A stretch of 39,654 bases of DNA from TMED108 sp964386795 (GTDB taxonomy: Bacteria > Fidelibacterota > Marinisomatia > Marinisomatales > TCS55): NCBI GenBank assembly GCA_964386795.1, contig CAYLUE010000011.1, positions 1 through 39,654 on the forward strand, given 5' to 3'. Each line of letters begins with the position of its first letter. Within the stretch, counting starts at the first letter, position 1. Below, piece after piece: positions 26,206-34,995 of this stretch. The position numbers and the translations under genes are program-made. The notes beneath the pieces are model-generated. The model made no database searches and was not told where the DNA came from. It was given only the letters and a program-made list of their open reading frames with translations.

Positions 26206-27063
26206 TTAGATAATATATTTTTCAAGCGCTATTCTAGCAGCTTCTCTAATTTTTAAGTTTGAATCCTCATTCTTAAGAAATTCTAATTTAGATTTAAGTT
26301 CCTGATTTTGAATAAAATGTGAAACACTCATTACAACCAAGATAACCTGCACTTTTTCTTTTTCATCTATATTGGGAAATGAATTTAAATACTTTCTATC
26401 TAAGAGGTCTAATAAAATCGTTCTTGCGCTTGAATCTTTTTGCTTAGCCAATCCTATGGCTGCATCCCACCTAACATTGGGTTCAATATCTGCTAACATT
26501 TTCTTAAGATAAGGAATAACAGCTTGTCCACCGATTTTACCAAGAGCTATAACGCTATGGAGTCGAACTTGAGGATCTGGCTCATCAAGTAGCTCAGTTA
26601 ATGGCTCAATGGCTTCAGCGCTTCCAATATTTCCTAATGCAAAAGCACACGCCTGAATAACACCTACATCAGAGCTTTGTATCGCTTCAATCAAAGTTGG
26701 CGCATAGCGCTCATCTTTAGTTGCTCCCATAGCAATTGCTAGATACTGACGAATTCGCTCATCTCTATCATTGGAGGAATATTCAAAAGTTGTAATCAAT
26801 TCATTAGCAAAAAGATCATCTTTAGGTATCATTTTAGGATTCGATAGCATTTTTGAAAGCTCAAAGGCTCCTTGCCATCTTTTGGTCGTGCCACCAATTT
26901 TTACATCCTCAAGATAATCTCGAGCAGAGTTTGGCTCAGTAGTCATTATTCGAATTACCAAAAAAATTATTACAGCAAAAATTGCAATAACCAATGGGAC
27001 AACAAAAAAACTATGAATAACTACCTTGAGAATTGATTTTTCTTCAGATTGAGATTCGTGCAT
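26206..27063 (-). CDS. Membrane-anchored HEAT-repeat protein, first gene of the bc operon
   Basis: The frame is open to 27117, but that start lies inside the tRNA-Leu gene. The ATG at 27063 gives 285 residues and a good anchor: MHESQSEEKSIL, then a helix (about 10-36) that ends in RIMTTEP. The rest consists of HEAT/PBS-lyase-type helical repeats, such as GVIQACAFALGNIGSAEAIE and PQVRLHSVIALGKIGGQAVI. HEAT proteins are scaffolds, so this may be an assembly factor or supernumerary subunit. There is no clear Shine-Dalgarno sequence. It is 12 bp upstream of the Rieske gene. Confidence 0.88.
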   Translation of the reverse strand: MHESQSEEKSILKVVIHSFFVVPLVIAIFAVIIFLVIRIMTTEPNSARDYLEDVKIGGTTKRWQGAFELSKMLSNPKMIPKDDLFANELITTFEYSSNDRDERIRQYLAIAMGATKDERYAPTLIEAIQSSDVGVIQACAFALGNIGSAEAIEPLTELLDEPDPQVRLHSVIALGKIGGQAVIPYLKKMLADIEPNVRWDAAIGLAKQKDSSARTILLDLLDRKYLNSFPNIDEKEKVQVILVVMSVSHFIQNQELKSKLEFLKNEDSNLKIREAARIALEKYII

Positions 27064-27078
27064 AACAATAATTAAAAG

Positions 27079-27160
27079 TGCCGCGGAAAGGACTCGAACC
27101 TTCACGCCATAAGGCACTGGTTCCTAAGACCAGCGTGTCTACCAATTCCACCACCGCGGC
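27079..27160 (-). tRNA. tRNA-Leu (anticodon TAG)
   Basis: The minus strand folds as a class II tRNA: acceptor GCCGCGG with CCGCGGC, D arm GTG...CAC, anticodon stem CTGGT/ACCAG with loop CTTAGGA (anticodon TAG), a variable arm GCC/GGC, and a T arm GAAGG-TTCGAGT-CCTTT. The discriminator base is A. CCA is not encoded (CTT follows). The gene ends 15 nt before the ATG of the HEAT-repeat gene. Confidence 0.97.
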
Positions 27161-27187
27161 TTACATTAATTTTATATCCTGTATTGA

Positions 27188-27193
27188 ATTATA
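27188..27193 (-). promoter_or_regulatory. Possible -10 box for tRNA-Leu
   Basis: TATAAT on the minus strand lies 27 bp upstream of the mature 5' end. No good -35 element is seen at the proper distance. The spacer 27161-27244 is otherwise AT-rich and featureless. Confidence 0.3.
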
Positions 27194-27244
27194 TAAATTA
27201 CAAAGTTTGAATAGCTTAAGGAAATAGTTAAGTAGTTTATTTCT

Positions 27245-28414
27245 TTAACTTAGTGCGTCAGCTAAATCTGTCCTAAGGTCACTAAAATCTTCAATACCTA
27301 TGGAAAGGCGAATTAGAGATTCAGTAATTCCCATCTCTAATTTAGTGCTCTCAGGAACCGCAGCATGAGTCATAAAGTAGGGTATGCAAACTAAGCTCTC
27401 TACGCTCCCTAGGCTTTCAGCCAATTGGAATATTTCAATTTTCTTTAGAAATTCATCCCTAGCATTAATATTTCCAACATCAATTGAAAGCATGGCTCCA
27501 TACACCACGTCACCATTAGGGCTCAATTGTTGTTTAGTAGCTATATCATGCTGAGGATGAGATTTCAGCCCCGGATAAATAGTTTTATGAATATTTGTAA
27601 GAGTAGCTAACCAGCTTGCAAGCGCAAGCGCATTATCTGATGCTTTCTGATAGCGAAGCGCTAAAGTCTTCGTTGATCTAAGAGTGATCCAATTATCAAA
27701 AGGACTAGGTACGCCCCCGGTTGCCTTAAGCATAAATTGCAATCGCTCATGTAATTCATCATTATTAGTTGTCAAGACGCCTCCAAGAATATCTGAGTGT
27801 CCAGATAGTGATTTCGTTGAGCTCTGCATAGCAATATCTGCACCAATCTCAAGCGGTCTTTGACCGTATGGGCTCATAAATGTATTATCAACGCTTAGCA
27901 AAACATTCTTACTTTTGCAAATTTTTGCTGTTTCTTCAATATCACATAATTCAAGGAGAGGATTGGTTGGGCTTTCAACATGAACAAGCTTTGTATTCTC
28001 TTTAATCCTTTTTTTGATATTCTGAGGGTCTCTAGTATCTATCCATTCAAAATCTATGCCTTGACGACTCAAAACATTCATAGCCATTCGATACGTACCA
28101 CCGTAAGTATTTCTTGAGACTAATATATGGTCATCTTTATCAAATAATTGGAAAAGTGCTGTTGTTGCAGCCATTCCTGAGCTATAACATACTGCATAAT
28201 TTGACCCTTCAAGCGCAGCAAGGTTTTCTTCTAGTCGACTGCGCGTAGGATTAGAAACGCGTGAATAGTCATGGCCACGATTTTGACCTACGCCATCCTG
28301 TTTAAAGGTTGATGTTAAATGAATTGGAGGAGCTATAGAACCATGTTCTTTATTGGCCTTATTTCCAATATGGATTGATTTTGTTGCAAAACCCCATTTT
28401 GACTTTTTAGACAT
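27245..28414 (-). CDS. Trans-sulphuration PLP enzyme (cystathionine gamma-synthase/lyase type)
   Basis: The 389-residue protein is a full-length Cys/Met-metabolism PLP enzyme. Key elements are HDYSRVSNPTRSRLEENLAA, YSSGMAATTALF (phosphate binding), SVDNTFMSPYGQRPLEIGAD, and SSTKSLSGHSDILGG with the PLP lysine. Members make or split cystathionine, or act on homoserine esters with sulphide; sequence alone does not separate MetB, MetC-like and O-acetylhomoserine sulphhydrylase activities. It starts 5 bp after the secA stop on the same strand. I see no SAM riboswitch or S-box leader before it. Confidence 0.9.
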   Translation of the reverse strand: MSKKSKWGFATKSIHIGNKANKEHGSIAPPIHLTSTFKQDGVGQNRGHDYSRVSNPTRSRLEENLAALEGSNYAVCYSSGMAATTALFQLFDKDDHILVSRNTYGGTYRMAMNVLSRQGIDFEWIDTRDPQNIKKRIKENTKLVHVESPTNPLLELCDIEETAKICKSKNVLLSVDNTFMSPYGQRPLEIGADIAMQSSTKSLSGHSDILGGVLTTNNDELHERLQFMLKATGGVPSPFDNWITLRSTKTLALRYQKASDNALALASWLATLTNIHKTIYPGLKSHPQHDIATKQQLSPNGDVVYGAMLSIDVGNINARDEFLKKIEIFQLAESLGSVESLVCIPYFMTHAAVPESTKLEMGITESLIRLSIGIEDFSDLRTDLADALS

Positions 28415-28419
28415 AATTT

Positions 28420-31400
28420 TTATACCTTTGTATAACCTTGATTTAAATAATGTTGAAGCTTTTTGAATTTGACTTCAATTTGTTTTCCACTTGGACTTAC
28501 TAATTTAATTTTTTCATTTCTTCCTATTTTTTCATCTGCCTTAACTGGTGATTTCAATGCGCCGGATGAGCTAGCAGCTTGTTCCTGCAATGAAGGAGTA
28601 TTAAGTCCCATTCCCTGTGATTCATCATGTCTTACCTGAATATTTGAAGTATTATTTTTAAGGTTGTTTGGCCTTGAATCGATGCCTTGTATTTGAGTCC
28701 TATAAAGACGCTTAACCGTTTCCGAGGTCGTATCAACCATCATCTGCTGAAACATTTGAAATCCTTCTGACTTGTATTCAAGAAGTGGATTTTTTTGTCC
28801 ATAGGCTCTTAGATTGATTCCTTCTCGTAGCTGATCCATCGCATATAAGTGATCTTTCCATTTTTCATCTATAGTACGTAAAGAAATAAACTTTTCAAAA
28901 CCTCTCAGTATATCAGGCTCAATAAGAGATTCTCTAGTAGAGTATACCTCGCTCGCCTTACTGGTAATATAATTTTTTACATCATCAATCCCAATATCGT
29001 CACTATCAATATGCTTTTGAATAGCCTCTAAGTTCACATCAACTAATAAATGCGAAGAAATATTTTGCTTTAAATTACTCCAATCCCAATTTTGAACATT
29101 TTCTTCTTCTAGTTTTTCAAGCTCATCTTCTACAAAATCAGCAATCATATCATCAATAATATCTGAAATATCATTATCATTTAATGAATGTTTTCTAATA
29201 TTGTAGACTACTTGCCGTTGCTGGTTCATCACATCATCATATTCTAATAAATGCTTTCTGATTCCAAAATTCCTTTGCTCAACTTTTTTCTGCGCATTCT
29301 CAATAGCTCTAGTAACCATCTTTGCAGTAATAACTTCTCCTTCTTCAGCTCCAAGTCGATCCATTACAGCTGCAATTCTCTCACTATTAAATAATCTCAT
29401 TAGGTCATCTTCAAGAGATAAATAAAAAACACTTGAACCGGCATCACCTTGCCGCCCAGATCTTCCTCTAAGCTGTAAGTCAATCCTTCTTGATTCATGC
29501 CTTTCGGTTCCAATAATATGTAATCCGCCAAGGTCTTTAACTCCTTCTCCTAGCTTGATATCTGTCCCGCGTCCCGCCATATTGGTTGCTATTGTTACAG
29601 CTCCTTTTTGACCTGCTCTTGCAACGATTTCTGCTTCACTTTGGTGCTGTTTGGCATTTAAAACATTATGAGGGATTCCTTTCCGTTTTAACATCCTAGA
29701 TAATAATTCAGAAGCTTCGACAGAGATGGTGCCAACCAAAGTGGGCTGTCCTTCATTAGACCTTAAAGCAATCTCTTCAACGACAGCATTGTATTTCTCT
29801 CTTTTAGTCTTATAGATTAAATCATTACGATCATCGCGAATCACATCTTGATGCGTAGGTATCACGACAACTTCTAAATTATAGATTGATCCAAACTCTT
29901 CAGCTTCGGTCTCAGCTGTACCGGTCATTCCCGCTAACTTATCATACATTCTAAAATAATTTTGGATAGTAATTGTTGCCAGAGTCTGAGTTTCGCGCTC
30001 TACCTTTACATTTTCTTTTGTTTCTAATGCTTGATGAAGGCCATCGCTATACCTCCTACCTGATAGTACCCTACCAGTAAATTCATCAACAATTTGAACC
30101 TTGCTATCTTGCACAACATATTCTACATCTTTCTCATACAATGTATATGCACGTAATAGCTGGCTCATATTATGAATTTTTCCCGATCTTTCAGCATGGG
30201 TCTGATAAGCAGACTCTTTATCTTTATCTTTTTCTATTTTTGTGAGTGTTTCGTTAGTATCAATATCATGTAAAATCTCACCAAGATCTGGTATAATAAA
30301 TACCTCTGGTTTATTTGGGGCTAAAACATTTCTTCCCTTATCGGTTATATCAATAACATGGGTTTTTTCATCAATACTATAATATAAATCATCATCAACC
30401 TCATGGAGTTTTTTATCTCTCATAAACTCAGATTCGACTTGATGGGCAAGTTTTTTTGTGCCTGATTCTTGAAAAATTTTCATTACCCGAGGATGCTTTG
30501 GAGCTCCCCTTAGAGCTTGTAGCAACTTGTACCCAGCTTCACTGTCCTTACCTTTATCCATTAATTGCTGGGCTTCTTTAACTATTTGCGCAGCTAATTC
30601 ATTTTGTTTTCGTACTAAGTTTTGAATAAGGGGTTTCAATTCGCTAAATGTTGTATCGACAGGAGCGTCAACTGCGCCTGAAATAATTAATGGAGTTCTT
30701 GCTTCGTCAATTAATACTGAATCAACCTCATCAACAATCGCATAAGCATATTCACGCTGAACCTGATCTTCTTTCTGGAGGGACATATTATCTCTCAAAT
30801 AATCAAAACCAAATTCGTTATTTGTGCCATAGGTAATATTGCAATTATAGTTTTTTCTTCTTTCATCGGGCGACATATTATTAAGAATAAATCCTACGGT
30901 TAATCCTAGGCGTTTATAAACCTCACCCATCCATTCCGCATCTCGTTGAGCTAAATAATCATTTACTGTAATTAAATGTACTCCTCTACCAGTAAGGGCA
31001 TTTAAAAATATTGGGAAAGCTGCCACGAGAGTTTTTCCTTCACCGGTTTTCATTTCTGCAACATTCCCACGATGCAAAATAATACCGCCTATAATTTGAA
31101 CATCATAGGGTACCATATCCCAACTCAGCTCACGACCAACAACATTCCAACTTGTCCCACACATCCTCCTACAGGTTTCTTTAACCATAGAAAATGCTTC
31201 AGGTAAGATGGAATCAAGTTTTTTATGCTCACTAAGCAAAACAAACTTTCTCGCTTCCTCTTTATCGCTAATTTCATCTTTAGCTTTAGCTTCTGCTTCT
31301 TTTCTAGAAGTGAGAATTTCATCCATTAATTCTGCTGTACGCTGTCTTATTTCATCATCAGATTTATTTTTTAACTTTTCAGCCAATTGATTTATTTCAT

Positions 31401-31476
31401 CAACTGTTGGATAGAGTGATTTTATCTCGCGATCTGATCGCGACCCAAAAATTTTATTAATTAAATTAATAATCAT
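28420..31476 (-). CDS. secA: Protein translocase ATPase SecA
   Basis: The 1018-residue protein has all SecA landmarks: the Walker A motif MKTGEGKTLVAAFP, DEVDSVLIDEARTPLIISG (Walker B), TNMAGRGTDIKLG, the GRSGRQGDAGSS region, and helical scaffold/wing regions to about residue 915. SecA drives preproteins through SecYEG. The C-terminus lacks the usual zinc-binding CxCxSGxxxxxCH motif. It ends instead in VSPSGKQIEVKFKKLQHYLN and QGYTKV. An insertion of about 60 residues around 290-345 in NBD1 is also present. Its start overlaps the nusB stop by 4 bp. Confidence 0.98.
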   Translation of the reverse strand: MIINLINKIFGSRSDREIKSLYPTVDEINQLAEKLKNKSDDEIRQRTAELMDEILTSRKEAEAKAKDEISDKEEARKFVLLSEHKKLDSILPEAFSMVKETCRRMCGTSWNVVGRELSWDMVPYDVQIIGGIILHRGNVAEMKTGEGKTLVAAFPIFLNALTGRGVHLITVNDYLAQRDAEWMGEVYKRLGLTVGFILNNMSPDERRKNYNCNITYGTNNEFGFDYLRDNMSLQKEDQVQREYAYAIVDEVDSVLIDEARTPLIISGAVDAPVDTTFSELKPLIQNLVRKQNELAAQIVKEAQQLMDKGKDSEAGYKLLQALRGAPKHPRVMKIFQESGTKKLAHQVESEFMRDKKLHEVDDDLYYSIDEKTHVIDITDKGRNVLAPNKPEVFIIPDLGEILHDIDTNETLTKIEKDKDKESAYQTHAERSGKIHNMSQLLRAYTLYEKDVEYVVQDSKVQIVDEFTGRVLSGRRYSDGLHQALETKENVKVERETQTLATITIQNYFRMYDKLAGMTGTAETEAEEFGSIYNLEVVVIPTHQDVIRDDRNDLIYKTKREKYNAVVEEIALRSNEGQPTLVGTISVEASELLSRMLKRKGIPHNVLNAKQHQSEAEIVARAGQKGAVTIATNMAGRGTDIKLGEGVKDLGGLHIIGTERHESRRIDLQLRGRSGRQGDAGSSVFYLSLEDDLMRLFNSERIAAVMDRLGAEEGEVITAKMVTRAIENAQKKVEQRNFGIRKHLLEYDDVMNQQRQVVYNIRKHSLNDNDISDIIDDMIADFVEDELEKLEEENVQNWDWSNLKQNISSHLLVDVNLEAIQKHIDSDDIGIDDVKNYITSKASEVYSTRESLIEPDILRGFEKFISLRTIDEKWKDHLYAMDQLREGINLRAYGQKNPLLEYKSEGFQMFQQMMVDTTSETVKRLYRTQIQGIDSRPNNLKNNTSNIQVRHDESQGMGLNTPSLQEQAASSSGALKSPVKADEKIGRNEKIKLVSPSGKQIEVKFKKLQHYLNQGYTKV

Positions 31477-31913
31477 AATGCTAATTTATCTTTTTCTTGA
31501 GACACTGATTTATAAACACTATCTAAAACTCCATTAACAAAAGCTGAGCTTTCTTCAGTGCTGTATTCCTTTGCTATTTCTATAGCTTCAGAAATAGATA
31601 CTTTGGGGGGAATGCTTTCAACAAAGAAAATTTCGCTTATTGCGACCACTAATAATAAACGATCTAAAAGAGCAACTCTTTCAAACTCCCAATTATTGAG
31701 TCGGGATTTAATTTGACTTTCGCACCAATCTCTATTTTTTAAACAAATTTCAAAAAGCTCAGTGATGAAATTATTTATTTTCTCATCACGAACTTCGCGC
31801 GCTAAAATATCTTTGAGTGCTTTAGTCTGATTTTCACCTCCAACTTCAAGCGCATAAAGAGCCTGGAGAACAGCTTCTCTTCCAGAGCGCCTAGATTGTT
31901 TAATTGAAGTCAT
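31473..31913 (-). CDS. nusB: Transcription antitermination factor NusB
   Basis: The 146-residue all-helical protein begins with the RRSGREAVLQALYALEVGG RNA-binding signature and ends with PPKVSISEAIEIAKEYSTEE, then SSAFVNGVLDSV, as in NusB. It pairs with NusE (S10) on boxA RNA for rRNA antitermination. Its stop overlaps secA by 4 bp and ilvE ends 8 bp upstream of it, so it is likely in a run ilvE-nusB-secA. Confidence 0.96.
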   Translation of the reverse strand: MTSIKQSRRSGREAVLQALYALEVGGENQTKALKDILAREVRDEKINNFITELFEICLKNRDWCESQIKSRLNNWEFERVALLDRLLLVVAISEIFFVESIPPKVSISEAIEIAKEYSTEESSAFVNGVLDSVYKSVSQEKDKLAL

Positions 31914-31921
31914 AAAAGAAA

Positions 31922-32950
31922 TTAATTAATTGGATGAATCCACCCAAATGGGTCATCGATTTCTTCTTTTTGAATTTGTAGTAAGTGCTTTTTGATTAAA
32001 AGACTCTTTGGGCCATAGCTTCCATTGCCAATGGTATACTCTTTGTCTTTTGTAGATACTTTACCAACACTAGTTACTTCAACAGCAGTGCCACAACAGA
32101 AAACCTCTTCGGCTTGAAGTAGTCTTTCAATTTCAATATCCGTCTCTTTGACCTGAAGATTTAACATCTCTCTTGCTATGGTAATAACAGAGTCTCGAGT
32201 TACACCATCAAGTATAGATCCTCCTAGCTTGGGTGTCAAAAGCTCGCCATCTGACAAGATAAAAAGGTTCGCAGCTCCCATTTCTTCGATAAGATTTTCA
32301 TTCTTTGCATGAACATATATCATGTCATTAAATCCTTTAGATTTTGCTTTTAACCCTGGTAACAAAGAAGCAGAATAATTACCAATAGCTTTAGCATTAC
32401 CAATACCTTTTGGAGCTGCCCTATGAAATTCGTCAGATAAATATAAATGGAGCAGTTTTTTGCCTCCTTTAAAATATGGACCAACAGGAGAAGCAAAAAC
32501 TATAAATATATATTCTGATGCAGGTTGCACGCTAATTGCCTTGGAAATACCAAAGCTTATCGGCCTAATATACATTGTACCCTTTCCAAAAGGAGGAACA
32601 TAGTCCAAGTTATCCAATACAGTTGAAGTAAGGGCATTCATAAAGTATTGGTGATTCATTACTGGGATACAAACTCGTTCTGTAGATTTTTGCATTCTCG
32701 CTGAATTCTTATCAGGCCGGAATAACACAATTCTATCTTTGGCAGTATGATATGCTTTCATCCCTTCAAAAACACCTTGACCATAATTCAAAACGCATGC
32801 AGCTGGAGAAAGACTAATTTCTCCATACGGAACAAGGCTTCCATCTGTCCATTCATCCCCAGAAGAACATTTACCCTCCCACATGCTTCTAGTAGGTAGG
32901 GGTTCAAAGCCTAAATTATCCCAATCAATTAGTTGTTTAGCTAAGGTCAT
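31922..32950 (-). CDS. ilvE: Branched-chain amino-acid aminotransferase
   Basis: The 342-residue fold-type IV PLP enzyme is of the longer BCAT type found in eukaryotes and many bacteria. The PLP lysine is in GNAKAIGNYSASLLPGLKAK, and NYGQGVFEGMKAY and EEMGAANLFIL are typical. It interconverts leucine, isoleucine and valine with their 2-oxoacids. GGAG 8 nt before the ATG is a fair ribosome-binding site. The 157-bp spacer upstream holds an AT-rich palindrome and no T-box or leader peptide that I can identify. Confidence 0.95.
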   Translation of the reverse strand: MTLAKQLIDWDNLGFEPLPTRSMWEGKCSSGDEWTDGSLVPYGEISLSPAACVLNYGQGVFEGMKAYHTAKDRIVLFRPDKNSARMQKSTERVCIPVMNHQYFMNALTSTVLDNLDYVPPFGKGTMYIRPISFGISKAISVQPASEYIFIVFASPVGPYFKGGKKLLHLYLSDEFHRAAPKGIGNAKAIGNYSASLLPGLKAKSKGFNDMIYVHAKNENLIEEMGAANLFILSDGELLTPKLGGSILDGVTRDSVITIAREMLNLQVKETDIEIERLLQAEEVFCCGTAVEVTSVGKVSTKDKEYTIGNGSYGPKSLLIKKHLLQIQKEEIDDPFGWIHPIN

Positions 32951-33107
32951 TACTGTGCTCCATCTAAATTATGTTTGATGAAAAAATTGTTTTGAGATGA
33001 TAAGCGACAGAAAAGAGCAGTGTGGAGAGAAAATACATTCATTTATAAATAGCTAATAATATTATTAGAATTTACTATAAAAATTGGTTCATTATCAGGT
33101 TGCAAAA

Positions 33108-34046
33108 TTAATTTTTTCCTTCATCATATGCTTTGATTATATCTTTAACTAATTTATGTCGAACTATATCTTTTGAAGAAAGTTCGCAAAAACCTATACC
33201 ATCTATCCCTTTTAATAAATTAAGAACTTGAATTAATCCAGATTCAAGTTTTTTTGGTAGATCTGTTTGAGTTACGTCCCCAGTAATAATTGTTTTAGAA
33301 TTAACCCCTAATCTAGTTAAAAACATCTTCATCTGAACAGAAGAAGCGTTCTGTGCCTCATCTAAAATCATGAAGGCATTGTTTAAAGTCCTTCCTCTCA
33401 TATAAGCAAGGGGTATTATTTCAATGGTATTATTTGCAAGAAGAGGTTTTAATTTTTCATAATTTAACATTTCTCCCAAAGCATCATAGAGAGGTGTTAA
33501 GTAAGGATCAATTTTTTCTTTAAGATCGCCTGGAAGAAATCCTAAGCTTTCGCCAGCTTCAACAGCTGGTCTACATAAAACAATTTTATCAACCTCGTGA
33601 TTCTCAAGTGCGGCAACTGCAAAAGCTACTGCAATAAATGTTTTTCCTGTCCCAGCTGGTCCAGTTGAAAAAACAATATCATTATTTTTTACTGTATCTA
33701 CATATTTTTTCTGACCTTTTGTTCTAGGGGATATACTTCCTTTACGACCATAATGGATAATATTATCAGGGTCGTTAGTGCTTGAATTCAATACAGTTGT
33801 GTTAAATGTTAATAATGTCTCTACATCGCTTTTTCCAAGCGATCCCTTTTCATTCAGCGTAGCTGCCATTTCATGAAAAATTTGATTGATTGCAGAGATT
33901 TCTTTCTCATCACCAATAATTTTGATCACACTACCGCGTACAATTATTGTACTAGAGAAATTATTTTCAATTAGTTTTATATTAGTATCAGCCGGCCCAA
34001 AAAAAGAACCAAGGTCAATACCTTTCATTTCAATTGTCTTTTCCAT
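33108..34046 (-). CDS. PhoH-family ATPase
   Basis: The 312-residue protein has an N-terminal KH-like region (about 1-100) and a PhoH ATPase core with GPAGTGKTFIAVAFAV (Walker A), CRPAVEAGESLGFLPGDLKE, AYMRGRTLNNAFMILDEAQN (Walker B) and TRLGVNSKTIITGDVTQTDL. PhoH-like (YbeZ) proteins act with the endonuclease YbeY in RNA processing and often lie beside it; no ybeY is in this window. It is divergent from the TAtT lipoprotein gene, with an 85-bp AT-rich gap. Confidence 0.95.
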   Translation of the reverse strand: MEKTIEMKGIDLGSFFGPADTNIKLIENNFSSTIIVRGSVIKIIGDEKEISAINQIFHEMAATLNEKGSLGKSDVETLLTFNTTVLNSSTNDPDNIIHYGRKGSISPRTKGQKKYVDTVKNNDIVFSTGPAGTGKTFIAVAFAVAALENHEVDKIVLCRPAVEAGESLGFLPGDLKEKIDPYLTPLYDALGEMLNYEKLKPLLANNTIEIIPLAYMRGRTLNNAFMILDEAQNASSVQMKMFLTRLGVNSKTIITGDVTQTDLPKKLESGLIQVLNLLKGIDGIGFCELSSKDIVRHKLVKDIIKAYDEGKN

Positions 34047-34131
34047 CTACTAAATTTATTTATTAAAATTAAGGCTCGAATTTATAACTATTTTCAATGT
34101 ATTACACAGATGACAGATTAAATTTATTACT

Positions 34132-34995
34132 ATGAAAGCATTTCAATATATACTTTTTGTCCTTTTATTATTTTCTGGATGTACAACTAAATCCCCTATT
34201 TCCAATCGATATGTATCTAAGAAAAAAAATATAGAGCACCTTGCTAAGCTAGGGAAATCGCATTGGGAAAAAAGGGTCGATCATAAAGATGCAAAATTAT
34301 CAAACCATTTTCTATCAAAAGCAGTAGAGCTTGATCCAGAAAATTCTGATATAATGGTCCTATACACTAGAAGTTGTTATTTTATAGGGAGGTTTAGTGC
34401 AATCAATGATGAATCAGCTGATTCATCATTTATCAATGGCTATACAAAATCTTGGCAGTATATTATTAATTCTAAAGATTTTCAAAATGGCTTTCGGTCT
34501 ATTGAGGGTGATAGCGTAGCAAAAACTATTGCAGGGCTTGAAAATCTCTCAGAGGATTTACTCCCTGTTGCCTATTGGTGGGCAGAAAATTATACTAGTT
34601 ATTTACTAACAAAACCGGTACTAGAAAGAATGGAGAATCGGGAAATTATTGAAACTACGCTTCATCGAATACTTTCAATAAACCCAGAATATTATTACCA
34701 TGGAGCAAATCGTATTTTTGGTTCATTTTATGCTAAGCTTCCAGGAGTAAATCTGGATCAATCGAAAAATAGTTTTGATAAATCAATTTCAAGCGAGCCA
34801 GACTTTATGACAACCTATATATTGCGCGCGCAATATCTTCATACCAAAAACGGAGATAGGGAATCATTTATTGGAGACCTTCAGCTTGTATTAAATACAG
34901 ACCCTACAAAACTACCAGAAGCATCACCTGAAAATCTTTTTGAACAGGAAAAAGCAAAAACTCTTTTAGCAAAAAAAGAATCTCTATTTGAATAA
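34132..34995 (+). CDS. TAtT-like TRAP transporter accessory lipoprotein
   Basis: The 287-residue protein has a lipoprotein signal with lipobox LFSGC (Cys17). The helical, TPR-like body contains YWWAENYTSYLL, YYHGANRIFGSFYAKLPGV and AQYLHTKNGDRESFIGDLQL, matching the TAtT family (TRAP-associated TPR protein, best studied in Treponema). TAtT binds ligands with a TRAP substrate-binding partner. No dctP, dctQ or dctM gene is in the window. It converges with the alpha/beta hydrolase gene, overlapping by 12 bp. Confidence 0.8.
   Translation: MKAFQYILFVLLLFSGCTTKSPISNRYVSKKKNIEHLAKLGKSHWEKRVDHKDAKLSNHFLSKAVELDPENSDIMVLYTRSCYFIGRFSAINDESADSSFINGYTKSWQYIINSKDFQNGFRSIEGDSVAKTIAGLENLSEDLLPVAYWWAENYTSYLLTKPVLERMENREIIETTLHRILSINPEYYYHGANRIFGSFYAKLPGVNLDQSKNSFDKSISSEPDFMTTYILRAQYLHTKNGDRESFIGDLQLVLNTDPTKLPEASPENLFEQEKAKTLLAKKESLFE

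Noticed and set aside
20654..27063. Alternative complex III (ActABCDEF)
   Set aside because: Clear Rieske and cytochrome b genes are present and no ActC/ActF-like membrane subunits or ActB molybdopterin-like protein, so this is a bc/b6f-type complex.
27064..27117. N-terminal extension of the HEAT-repeat protein to 27117
   Set aside because: These codons lie partly inside the tRNA-Leu gene; the ATG at 27063 gives a sensible anchor start.
28415..28419. SAM riboswitch before the trans-sulphuration gene
   Set aside because: Only 5 bp separate it from secA, leaving no room for a leader.
33053..33068. 16-bp perfect palindrome CTAATAATATTATTAG upstream of ilvE
   Set aside because: It is pure AT-rich sequence apart from its ends; such palindromes arise by chance here, and I see no second copy to support an operator.
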